From CBDUXP01 sp965371225 [NCBI: uncultured bacterium] (GTDB taxonomy: Bacteria > Abyssobacteria > SURF-5 > CBDUXP01): DNA of 47,771 nucleotides. The notes below the pieces were generated by a model that made no database searches, was not told the DNA's origin, and was given only the letters and a program-made list of their open reading frames with translations. Shown here piece by piece: positions 31,679 through 39,685 of the stretch; the first letter of the stretch is position 1; the number at the start of each line of letters is the position of its first letter. The stretch is taken from contig CBDUXP010000027.1 of assembly GCA_965371225.1 (NCBI GenBank), forward strand, positions 1 through 47,771, read 5' to 3'. The position numbers and the translations under genes were made by a program.

Positions 31679-31959
31679 CAGTCGCGCTCCCTTCCTGTGG
31701 TGGCCTGCCGTTCCCCGACGGTTGCGCCCCAGCGCCCCGGCTCCCCCAGCCAAGACCTCAACCCGCGGTGCTGGACGGCGGCCCCGTTCCAGGTTCCGCC
31801 GATTCGGCACCGTCCCAATGCTAGCATGACACGCCCGTGTCCGCCAACGCTCAGGCCTACCACAAGGCCTTGGTATACCAGTATTTAGGATGATTTACGC
31901 CTCCAGGTTCGGATGAGCGCCCGCCGGCGACCCCCCCGCAAAAGCGGTGGTAATCCCCC

Positions 31960-31975
31960 TGCAAATCCCGTGCAC
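31960..31975 (-). promoter_or_regulatory. Candidate sigma-54 (-24/-12) promoter of gspG operon
   Basis: The minus strand reads GTGCACGGGATTTGCA. Against TGGCACG-N4-TTGCW it matches everything except the first two bases; the invariant GC of the -12 box is kept, and one G of the -24 GG is lost. The gene immediately upstream encodes a sigma-54 activator, which raises the likelihood. Confidence 0.45.
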
Positions 31976-32008
31976 AGGGTGGGAAGCCCGCGGCCGCCAA
32001 TGGAGATA

Positions 32009-32038
32009 ATGATAGCCGTATAAGGCATGTATCTTCAA
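32009..32038 (-). promoter_or_regulatory. Candidate sigma-70 promoter upstream of gspG
   Basis: TTGAAG (32033-32038) and TATCAT (32009-32014) are 18 bases apart in a locally AT-rich patch. They match the consensus at four and five of six bases. This may be a housekeeping promoter beside, or instead of, the -24/-12 element. Confidence 0.4.
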
Positions 32039-32120
32039 TGAGTTACAGCACTATACATTTCAAGCCATACGCTGGCTTGGGCGCGGCCCAGGCCTGTGTC
32101 GTGAATTGGTGAGTGCTCAT

Positions 32121-32149
32121 CGGCTTGTGTCGCAGATTGCGACACGCCG
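32121..32149. promoter_or_regulatory. Dyad GTGTCGCA-N3-TGCGACAC: enhancer site or terminator
   Basis: There is a perfect 8-bp inverted repeat with a 3-base centre (32127-32145), extended by CGGC/GCCG at the flanks. Its TGTCGC-N5-GCGACA form is like upstream activating sites of sigma-54 activators, and it lies about 165 bases upstream of the -24/-12 element. However, it begins six bases after the activator's stop codon, so a transcription-ending hairpin is an equal possibility. No T run follows. Confidence 0.45.
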
Positions 32150-32155
32150 GGGGGA

Positions 32156-33640
32156 TCAGGACTTCTCGACCAGGATGGCGTATTGCTCGATCTTGCGATC
32201 CAGCGTGCTGCGAGAAATGCCGAGCATCCCCGCCGCGGCCTTCTTGACGCCGCCGGCTTTGGCCAGCGTGCGCGCGATGTGGTCCCGCTCCACGTCGTCC
32301 AGGCTGGGATACGCGGCGGGCGCGGCTGGCACGTCCACCGAGGCGGCGAAGGGCAGATGCTCCCGGCGGATGGTGGGCCCTTCGGCCAGGAGCACCATGC
32401 GTTTCATGATGTTCTTCAGCTCGCGGATGTTGCCGGGCCACTGATACGCGACGATGGCCTGCTGCGCGCCCTCGTCGAGCGTCATGGGGGCCACCCCGAA
32501 CTGTTCGCAGAACACCTTGAGGTAATACTCCGCCACGAGGGGCACGTCCTCCAGCCGCTCCCGCAGCGGGGGCAGGTGCAACGGGATCTGGCACAAGCGG
32601 TAAAAGAGGTCGCTCCGGAACGTGCCGGCCGACACGGCCTCTTCCAGATTTTTGTTCGTGGTGGCGATGAGGCGCACGTCCGTGCAGATGGTGGTGTTAC
32701 TGCCCACCCGCTCGAACCGTTGCTCCTCGATGGCCCGCAGCAGCTTCGCCTGGGCCAGCATGGACATGTCCCCGATTTCGTCCAAGTACAGCGTCCCCCC
32801 GTGCGCCAGCTCAAACTTGCCTTGGCGTGCGTAGGTCGCTCCGGTGAACGCCCCCTTCTCGTGCCCGAAAAGTTCCGATTCGATGAGGGTCTCCGGAATC
32901 GACGCGCAGTTGACCTCGACGAGCATCTCGGTCCGCCGCGGACTATGTTCGTGAATGAACCGCGCGAGGAGCCCCTTGCCCGTTCCCGTTTCTCCGGTGA
33001 GCAGCATGGTGACGTTCGTGGGCGCGACCCGGTTCACGACCCGGAACACCTCCTGCATGGACTCCGCATTCCCCACGATGGTGCGTTCCATCCGCAGGGC
33101 TTCGGTCAACCCGTCCACCTCGTAGGTGAGGCGGCAGTACCGCCGGGCGTTGCGCACGGCCACGGCGATCGTGTTCGTGATCGCGCCGAGCATGGTGAGG
33201 TCCTCTTCGTCGAACCACGGGCGCCCCAACGGGTTCAACACTTCGATGCTGCCGAGCACCCGCCCGTCCAACCGCAGGGGCGCGCAGATCACCGACCGCA
33301 CCGGCATGCCCACCTGCTCCGCGATGCTCAGGGAGACCCGCGGGTCATTGCGCGCATCACGCACCAGCAACGCCTCACCCGTCTGTGCCACGAGGCCGGC
33401 CACGCCCTCGCCCAGTTGCAGGGTCAACTGTCTGACCGCATCGCGCGCGTGTCCGCTCGCGCTATGGAAATACAGCAGCCCGCTGTCCTCCTGTTTCAGC
33501 AACAGCGAGCACGCCTCCGATTCCAGGACGTCGCTCACCTGCGCGATGATCGCGTCCGTCACCTCCTGCGTGTCCAAGGACCGGGTGATCGCCTCACTCA
33601 CCTCCAGGAGACGTTGCAACCGGCTGGCGGGAGCAGTCAT
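32156..33640 (-). CDS. GAF-domain sigma-54-dependent activator
   Basis: This 494-residue enhancer-binding protein has an N-terminal GAF sensor (about 20-165) in place of a receiver domain, so it should answer a ligand, not a phosphorelay. A central AAA+ domain follows, with Walker A GETGTGK (216-222), the sigma-54-contacting GAFTGA loop (263-268) and Walker B TLYLDEIGD (283-291). A C-terminal Fis-type helix-turn-helix (about 462-485, GGVKKAAAGMLGISRSTLDRKI) completes it. All parts needed for activity are intact. Its ATG overlaps the GDSL esterase stop by four bases. The next gene in the same direction is the pseudopilin operon, whose upstream gap contains sigma-54-like elements; control of that operon is therefore the obvious proposal. 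Confidence 0.93.
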   Translation of the reverse strand: MTAPASRLQRLLEVSEAITRSLDTQEVTDAIIAQVSDVLESEACSLLLKQEDSGLLYFHSASGHARDAVRQLTLQLGEGVAGLVAQTGEALLVRDARNDPRVSLSIAEQVGMPVRSVICAPLRLDGRVLGSIEVLNPLGRPWFDEEDLTMLGAITNTIAVAVRNARRYCRLTYEVDGLTEALRMERTIVGNAESMQEVFRVVNRVAPTNVTMLLTGETGTGKGLLARFIHEHSPRRTEMLVEVNCASIPETLIESELFGHEKGAFTGATYARQGKFELAHGGTLYLDEIGDMSMLAQAKLLRAIEEQRFERVGSNTTICTDVRLIATTNKNLEEAVSAGTFRSDLFYRLCQIPLHLPPLRERLEDVPLVAEYYLKVFCEQFGVAPMTLDEGAQQAIVAYQWPGNIRELKNIMKRMVLLAEGPTIRREHLPFAASVDVPAAPAAYPSLDDVERDHIARTLAKAGGVKKAAAGMLGISRSTLDRKIEQYAILVEKS

Positions 33641-34296
33641 GAGGCCTGCAGGCGCCGGGCCGCGGGCATGCGGGCGAGCAGCGGCTTGAGCGCGCGGGCC
33701 ACGCGCGCCGCCAGGAACGGGTGTCCCTCCGCGTTCGGATGGACCACATCCAGCATGTATTTCGGATGGGCGAACACGTCGTCCAGCAACCCCGTCACGA
33801 CTCCCGTGCCGAGGCGGCGTGCGATCGCCGAATACCCCTCCCCGTAGGTGTCCCCAATCGGGGTCGCGTCTACCGCCACGATCACCGCGGCCGCCGGCAA
33901 GCGGTGCACCTTATAGACCAGTTGTTCAATATTGCGAAATGTCTCATCTTGCGGCACGCGGTGTGTAAAGTCGTTCGCGCCCAATTCTATCACCACGAGG
34001 AACGGCCGATGCCGGGGCACTGCCCCATCGAAACGGCCCAGCCCGTCCCGGGTCGTATCCCCCACGGTGGCCTCGACCACCACCGGCACCCCCAACTGTT
34101 GCGCGAGGAGGGCCGGGAACGCCTGGGCCTGGTCGATTCCGTGGCCCGCGGCCAGGCTGTCGCCGAACACCACAATGCAGTCCCCCTCGGCTTCCAGCTG
34201 GCGAATGTCCCAGGCGTCCCCCCCGCACCCGGCTCCCAGGCACAGGCTGGCCACCAGGGGGACGACCCGGCGTCTGAGCCGGCCGGCAGCAGTCAC
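33637..34296 (-). CDS. Exported GDSL-family esterase (TesA-like)
   Basis: The protein has 219 residues with an N-terminal signal sequence ending LCLGAGC; the cysteine at 24 gives an imperfect lipobox, so it may be a lipoprotein. All SGNH blocks are present: GDSLAAG (Ser47), a conserved Gly in VGDTTRDGL (block II), ELGANDF (Asn108) and DVVHPN (Asp183, His186). TesA-like members act on lysophospholipids, acyl esters or acyl-CoA in the periplasm; the real substrate cannot be read from sequence. It overlaps the activator gene downstream and the antiporter gene upstream by four bases each, so the three are translated together. Confidence 0.9.
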   Translation of the reverse strand: MTAAGRLRRRVVPLVASLCLGAGCGGDAWDIRQLEAEGDCIVVFGDSLAAGHGIDQAQAFPALLAQQLGVPVVVEATVGDTTRDGLGRFDGAVPRHRPFLVVIELGANDFTHRVPQDETFRNIEQLVYKVHRLPAAAVIVAVDATPIGDTYGEGYSAIARRLGTGVVTGLLDDVFAHPKYMLDVVHPNAEGHPFLAARVARALKPLLARMPAARRLQAS

Positions 34297-35858
34297 CCCG
34301 CGGCCTCAGTCTCCTGCGCGAGTTCCTCCACCAGGGTATTGGCGACCTCGGCGGAAATCTCATGATTGTGGTACGCGTCCAGGACGGCGGTCCGCATGGT
34401 CTCCCGCAGGGCCTGCTCGGTGACCGCCAGCTCGCTTTCGGCGGCCCCGGGCGCCTCCAACTCTCGCTCGAGCCGGTCTTCCAGGTGCGCGATGGCGGCT
34501 TCCGCCTCTTCCGCCAGGATCTGGTACGTCGCGTGGGATACCGTCTTCTCCTCCAACATGTCCCGGAGCCGGTCGAGCGCGGCATGGTGAGCGCGGAGGC
34601 GCGTGCGCAGCTCCTGTCCCGCGGCCATGCGCTCGGCGCCCGACAAGCCCAACCGCTGGAGCAGCGGGCCGATGGTCAACCCTTGGCCGAAACAGCTGAG
34701 GACGACGATGCCGAAGACCACGTGGATCAGCAGCTCCCGATGGGGAAACGCTTCAGGCAGGCTCAGGGCGAGCACGATGGACAGGGACCCCCGCAATCCC
34801 CCCCAGTACAGGATGTGATGCCACGAGCGGGGAATGGGTTCGTGCATGAATCGGCCCACGAGGGGAGTCAAGATGTAGACGCTTGCCGCCCGCGCCGCCA
34901 GCATGGCCGCGGTCGCGATCACGATGGGCCACCGGTTGGCCCAGAGCGCCCCCACAGGCACGGTGATCCCCATGATGAGGAACACCATGGAGTTGATCAC
35001 GAAGCCCGCGAATTCCCAGAAGGAATACAGGGCCACGCGGCTGAACGCGTTCACCCCGCTCCGCATGCCCACATTCCCGTTGACCATGCCCGCGACCACC
35101 ACGGCGATGACACCCGAGACGTGGGCCGCCTCCGCGACCAGGAACACCCCGTAGGCCAGCACCACGGTCAACCCCAGCTCCACGAGATGATCCGTGGTGG
35201 TGCGCAGGGCGCGCTCCACCATGAGCCCCGCGGCGAGCCCGATGGCGGTGCCCCCGAACGCGACGACCACGAACGTCCGAATGCCATCGACCACCCCGAG
35301 TTCGCCCCCAGACGCCGCTTCCAGAAGGATGCCGAAAAACACGATCGCCGTGCCGTCGTTAAAGAGGCTTTCCCCTTCCAGCAACAGCGCAAGCCGGGGG
35401 GGCACTTTCAGGCTGCGGAACAGCGCAATGACGCTGATGGGATCGGTGGCCGCGACCATGGCGCCCACGAGGCAGGCCGTGGTGAACAGCCTGGAGCCCT
35501 CGCCCAAACCGAGCCACACCATGCCGGCGTACACCCCGGCGCCCGTGACCAGGATGCCGACGATGACGCCGGGGACGGCGAGGGTCAGGATGAGTTGGGC
35601 GTGGCGCGTGAACTCTCGGATCTCGATGTGTTGCGCCGCATCGAACAGCAGGGCCGGCAGGAACAGGAGCAGCACGAGTTCCGGGGAAATGTGCACGCCG
35701 GGCAGGACATCGAACGCGCCCAAGACCATGCCCACGGCCACGAGCGTGACGGTGTAGGGCAGGCGCCGGAAGCGCTGCAGCACCACCGCCACGAAGGACG
35801 CCACGAGCAGCAGCTCGATGAAGGCGGTGACGGTGTGGTGGAGGCTATTGTCGCCCAC
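34293..35858 (-). CDS. CPA1-family cation/proton antiporter (NhaP type)
   Basis: This 521-residue inner-membrane protein has about twelve hydrophobic helices in the first 400 residues and a cytoplasmic, charged helical tail (about 405-521). CPA1 landmarks are LLFLPALLFDAA, the unwound-helix motif ATDPISV (137-143) and the ion-binding GESLFNDGTAIVFF with the Asn-Asp pair (167-168). The ND pair, as opposed to DD, fits electroneutral Na+/H+ exchange. It would help with pH and sodium control. It is coupled to the GDSL esterase by a four-base overlap and lies 38 bases after the TPR protein gene. Confidence 0.93.
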   Translation of the reverse strand: MGDNSLHHTVTAFIELLLVASFVAVVLQRFRRLPYTVTLVAVGMVLGAFDVLPGVHISPELVLLLFLPALLFDAAQHIEIREFTRHAQLILTLAVPGVIVGILVTGAGVYAGMVWLGLGEGSRLFTTACLVGAMVAATDPISVIALFRSLKVPPRLALLLEGESLFNDGTAIVFFGILLEAASGGELGVVDGIRTFVVVAFGGTAIGLAAGLMVERALRTTTDHLVELGLTVVLAYGVFLVAEAAHVSGVIAVVVAGMVNGNVGMRSGVNAFSRVALYSFWEFAGFVINSMVFLIMGITVPVGALWANRWPIVIATAAMLAARAASVYILTPLVGRFMHEPIPRSWHHILYWGGLRGSLSIVLALSLPEAFPHRELLIHVVFGIVVLSCFGQGLTIGPLLQRLGLSGAERMAAGQELRTRLRAHHAALDRLRDMLEEKTVSHATYQILAEEAEAAIAHLEDRLERELEAPGAAESELAVTEQALRETMRTAVLDAYHNHEISAEVANTLVEELAQETEAAG

Positions 35859-35896
35859 GGCGGCAGACGCGGCTGGCGACGGTGCGGGAGTGGGGC

Positions 35897-36919
35897 CTAC
35901 TCGCGCGCCGTGGTGTAGTTCAACAGGCTGCCGGTGGGAATGAATTCGACCTGCACGACCTTCGTGGAGACGTCGATCTCGCTGACGCGGTACGGGCCGA
36001 TCTCATCCCCCTCCCGTAAAATCTTGCGCTGGCCCAAGGCGCGAATCTCGACCGCCACCGTGGGCAAGCCGCGGATGACGGAGATGCCGGTCAAGCGCAG
36101 CTCAGGCCGCGTGGACTCCGCCTTGGCCCGTTCCAGAATCGATTTGGCCTCGTAGCTGCTGGGGTCCACCGCGAGGATCGCTTCGGCTTTCTCCACGGCC
36201 GCTTCATAGCGTTGTTCCTGGTAGAACGCCCGTGCCGCCTCCAGGTTCGCCCGCTTCTCCTCGGCCAGCACCATGACTTGTGCTTCCCGCAGGTATTCCT
36301 GCGCCCGTTCATTCCCGTTATCCATCTTGACGACCTGCTGCATGTTCCGCACCACTGTCGCGGGCTCGGCCTGGATGATCGTGGGCGCGAGTGCCAGGAG
36401 CCGTTTCACCTCGTCATCCCGTTGCTCCATGAGCGTTTCCTGCAGCTCGGTCGCTTCGGCGAAGTTGGGGTCCAACAGCAGCGCCGCCGTGATCTGTTCG
36501 ATCGCGGTGCCCAGTTCACCCTTCCCTTGGGCGGCCCGGGCGTCGGCCACCGCCCGGTGCTTCTTGGCTTCCGCCTGGAGTGCCACGCCCTTCTTGTGAT
36601 CCGGCTCCAGCTCGAGCAGCACCTGCAGCATGTCGAGCGCGCCCTTGTAATTCTGCGCCCGCATCTCCGCGTCTGCCTTTTTCAGCAGGTGGCCCTTCAC
36701 CTTGCGGAGCATCCGCAGCGCCAAGACGTTGCGCGGGCTCCGCTGCAACACGCCCTTGACCTGATTGGCCGCCGCCTTCGGGTTGCCCCCCTTCAGGATC
36801 TGGTCGGCCTGCTTCAGCACCGCCCGGTCGCGCGAGTCGCCACACCCCGCGCTCACCGCCAGGGTGCAGGCCAGCATCACCACCGGCAGGTACCCCCCCC
36901 AGCGCCGGCCTCGTGTCAT
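35897..36919 (-). CDS. TPR protein with possible GspC/PilP-like C-terminal domain
   Basis: A signal sequence ends VSAGCGDS, with Cys26 as a possible lipid-attachment site. About 220 residues of TPR-like helices follow (AKAAANQVKGVLQRSPRNVLAL, NYKGALDMLQVLLELEPDHKKG, RYEAAVEKAEAILAVDPSSYEA). The last 60 residues form a compact beta domain: GISVIRGLPTVAVEIRALGQ, RKILREGDEIGPYRVSEID, VVQVEFIP. That outline resembles the homology region of GspC and PilP, which binds secretin N-domains, so this could be the missing link protein of the nearby secretion system. The match is by eye only. The ATG at 36917-36919 has a G-rich site just before it; a start at 36940 has none. Confidence 0.7.
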   Translation of the reverse strand: MTRGRRWGGYLPVVMLACTLAVSAGCGDSRDRAVLKQADQILKGGNPKAAANQVKGVLQRSPRNVLALRMLRKVKGHLLKKADAEMRAQNYKGALDMLQVLLELEPDHKKGVALQAEAKKHRAVADARAAQGKGELGTAIEQITAALLLDPNFAEATELQETLMEQRDDEVKRLLALAPTIIQAEPATVVRNMQQVVKMDNGNERAQEYLREAQVMVLAEEKRANLEAARAFYQEQRYEAAVEKAEAILAVDPSSYEAKSILERAKAESTRPELRLTGISVIRGLPTVAVEIRALGQRKILREGDEIGPYRVSEIDVSTKVVQVEFIPTGSLLNYTTARE

Positions 36920-36974
36920 CTGTCCCCCCGGCGAGCCCATGAGGGCGCCAGTCTAGCACGCGCCCCCAGGCTAC

Positions 36975-39593
36975 TCAATTTGCGGGTGCGTCTCCCGCGG
37001 GGCCCACATCCACCACCAGCGCCCATTCCCGCTGGAACAGTTCGGCCGCCACCTCCTGAGTCACCGCCGGGGTGAGGGTATCGAGCCGGTCCGCCAGACC
37101 CAGGTAGTAGGTGGTCCCCAGCCCGTAGAGTTCATCGAGCCCCACCGAGAAGGCAAAATCGTCGTTCGTTTCGAGCCCTCGGGCCTGCTGGCTGAGCAAC
37201 ACCCGGCGTGCGTCCGCGATCTCGGTGGCCGACAGCCCGTCCTGGCGCAACCGCGTGATCTCCTCCCACAGGCCGGCCAGCGCCTGCGCGCGGTGCTCGG
37301 CGACGGTGGCGATGTAGAACGCCACGAACCCGCGCTCCAGGCCCGGCGCCCCGAACATGCCCACGCTGTACGCGAGGCCCCGCTCATCGCGCAGGGATTG
37401 GAACAGGCGGCCCCCCTGACCGTTTAGCGCCACCTCGATCGCGTCCAGCGCGCTGCGTCGCGGATCCGCCATGGTGATACCGGGGAACGCCAGCAGAATG
37501 ATGGTCTGCGCGGTCTCCCGTTCGTCGCGCACGATCTGCCCCGTATGACGGACGAACGTCGGCGGCGCCGGCGCGGGCCACTGGTCGGCGGGGGCCGGCA
37601 CGCGCCCGATACTCTTGTTTAAGCGCGCGAGCAGGGCGGCGGTGTCCACCGCGCCAGAGACGGCGACCACGATGCGTGCGGGATCCAACAGCCGCCGGTG
37701 GTGGGACCGGAGGTCCGCCGCGGTCAATCGCGCGACCACCTCGGCAGCACCGTCAGTGAGCCAACGGTACGGGTGGGTGGGGTACAGCTCGCGGCGCAGG
37801 CGCCGTTGCGCTACCGTCTGCACGCTCTCTTCCTGCGCCCGGATACTGGCGAGCACGGCCGCGCGCTCCCGGTCCAGTTCCGCGTCGGGGAAGGTGGGGT
37901 GCAGGAGCATCTGATCCACCACGTCGCACGCCACCGCCCAATCCGCGGCCAAGGTGCGCGCGTGCACGCCCCAACTGTTGTACCCCCCCCACGTCCCGAA
38001 CGTGCCCCCGCGCGACTCCACCACCTGGGCCAACTCGGCCGCGTTCCACCGCGTCGTGCCCTTGGTCAGCAGCACCTGCATCAGGTTCGTGATCCCGGCG
38101 TTCGTCTCGTCCTCACTGCGCAGCCCCCCCAGCACCAGCGCCCGCAGGGCGAACAGGGGGGTCGTCCGGTTCTCGCGCACGATGACCCGGACCCCGTTGT
38201 CCAGGGTGTGGACGGCCGGCATCGCCACGGGCCCGGGTCCCTCGGCCGCCGCCCGGACCGCGCGCGCGCCACGCGGCACCACGCTGGTTACCGTCCGGTT
38301 CGCCTCCACCAGGTACCGGCGGGCGATGCGCTGCACGTCCGCCGCCGTCACCGCCTGGATGCCCGCCACGTACCGTTCGTCGAAGTGCAGGTCCCCGGCC
38401 AGCACGAGACCCGTCCCCAGGCTCTCGGCCAGCTGTGTCGCCGTCTCGCGGCCGAAGTGGTACTGCGCGACCACCTTGCGCTTGGCCGTCTCCACCTCGG
38501 CCGGGTCGACCCCGTCCTGCTGCACGTGTTCGATTTCCGCCAGGACCGCCTCGCGGGCCGCGTCGCGCTTGTCCGGATCGCAACTGAAGCCGATGCCGAA
38601 CAGGCCAGGATCCCGCGGTGTATAGGAGAAGGTGGAGATCGAGTACACCAGCGCCTGTGCTTCGCGCACGGACCGGTATAGCCGGCTCGTGCGGCCGCCG
38701 CCGAGAATCAGGCTGAGCACGTCTATGGGGAAGAGGTCGTCCGACGCGAGCGCCGGCCCGTGAAAACCCATCGCCACGTGCGCGAGTTGCGCGTCGCGCT
38801 CCTCCGTGGCCGTGCGGGGCGCCAGCTGCTGCGGTTCAGTCGGCCGCGCCGGTTCCGCCAGGCCCCGCCGCGGAATCCCGGCCCACAGCCGCGTGGCCTC
38901 CGCCATGACCGCCGGACCGTCCACGTCCCCCGCGATGATGAGCGCCAAGTTGTTCGGCGCGTAGAACCGCTCATAGTACGCCACCAGATCCGCGCGCGTG
39001 ACCGCGCGCAACTGCGCCTCGTAGCCGATGATCGGGTGGCGGTACGGATGGCGCAGGTAGGCCTCGTGGAACAACATGCGACTGGCCCACGTGGACGGGC
39101 TATCGCGCCCGCGATTCATTTCCTTGACGATCACTTCGCGCTCCTTCTCCACCTCCTCCGGATTGAACGCCGCGTGGTTCAGCACGTCCGTCAGGATGTC
39201 GAGCGCGGTATTCACCGCGACCGCGTCGCAGTTGATGTAGTAGACGGTGCGGTCGAAGCTGGTGTACGCGTTGGTGTGGCCGCCGATAGATTTCACCTCG
39301 CGCCCCATCCGGCCCACGTCGCGTCGGGCCGTGCCCTTGAACAGCATGTGCTCCAGAAAGTGCGAAAGCCCGGCGCCCGTGAGGTCGCCCTCCGTGGTAC
39401 TGCCCGCCTTGACCCACGCCTGCACGGTGACCACCGGAGCGGTCCGATGCTCCTGCACCACGATCGTCAGGCCGTTATCCAGCGTCTCGACGAGCGGCTC
39501 CACCGCCGCGGCCGCTGCCCCGCCGGTTCCGGCAAACGGCACACTCAGACTGAGGGCGGTCAGCAGCAAGCGGCCTGAACGTGCAACCGGCAT
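36975..39593 (-). CDS. Double-length M16 zinc peptidase, exported
   Basis: The protein has 872 residues with a signal peptide and two M16 (insulinase/processing-peptidase) halves. The N-terminal half is catalytic: HFLEH (78-82) is the inverted zinc motif, and Glu158 in VIVKEMNRG, 76 residues on, is the third ligand. It also has the GGHTNAYTSFDRTVYY strand. The C-terminal half (from about residue 435, HTLDNGVRVIVRENR) lacks HXXEH and presumably closes the chamber; it keeps FPGITMADPRRSALDAIEVALNGQGGRLFQSLRDERGLAYSV. Such proteins degrade peptides in the periplasm. The frame extends to 39764, but the ATG at 39591-39593 has GGAGGA five bases upstream. It follows the histidine kinase gene by 92 bases. 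Confidence 0.93.
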   Translation of the reverse strand: MPVARSGRLLLTALSLSVPFAGTGGAAAAAVEPLVETLDNGLTIVVQEHRTAPVVTVQAWVKAGSTTEGDLTGAGLSHFLEHMLFKGTARRDVGRMGREVKSIGGHTNAYTSFDRTVYYINCDAVAVNTALDILTDVLNHAAFNPEEVEKEREVIVKEMNRGRDSPSTWASRMLFHEAYLRHPYRHPIIGYEAQLRAVTRADLVAYYERFYAPNNLALIIAGDVDGPAVMAEATRLWAGIPRRGLAEPARPTEPQQLAPRTATEERDAQLAHVAMGFHGPALASDDLFPIDVLSLILGGGRTSRLYRSVREAQALVYSISTFSYTPRDPGLFGIGFSCDPDKRDAAREAVLAEIEHVQQDGVDPAEVETAKRKVVAQYHFGRETATQLAESLGTGLVLAGDLHFDERYVAGIQAVTAADVQRIARRYLVEANRTVTSVVPRGARAVRAAAEGPGPVAMPAVHTLDNGVRVIVRENRTTPLFALRALVLGGLRSEDETNAGITNLMQVLLTKGTTRWNAAELAQVVESRGGTFGTWGGYNSWGVHARTLAADWAVACDVVDQMLLHPTFPDAELDRERAAVLASIRAQEESVQTVAQRRLRRELYPTHPYRWLTDGAAEVVARLTAADLRSHHRRLLDPARIVVAVSGAVDTAALLARLNKSIGRVPAPADQWPAPAPPTFVRHTGQIVRDERETAQTIILLAFPGITMADPRRSALDAIEVALNGQGGRLFQSLRDERGLAYSVGMFGAPGLERGFVAFYIATVAEHRAQALAGLWEEITRLRQDGLSATEIADARRVLLSQQARGLETNDDFAFSVGLDELYGLGTTYYLGLADRLDTLTPAVTQEVAAELFQREWALVVDVGPAGDAPAN

Positions 39594-39685
39594 CGCATTC
39601 CTCCAGCACCTTGGCGGCGCGCGCGAAGTATAGCAACGGAATGCACGATCGCCCTCTGCGGTCCGCCGGCAGGCGCCGGCCGGGC

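Larger units (their letters stand above)
31679..32155. other. 477-base regulatory gap upstream of gspG
   Basis: I find no convincing gene here. The part nearest gspG (31679-31950) is GC-rich, with no clear motif. The middle (31960-32060) includes a -24/-12-like element and an AT-rich patch with a sigma-70-like promoter. The far end has an inverted repeat just after the activator gene. If either promoter is used, the gspG mRNA has an untranslated leader of about 270-320 bases. Confidence 0.6.
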
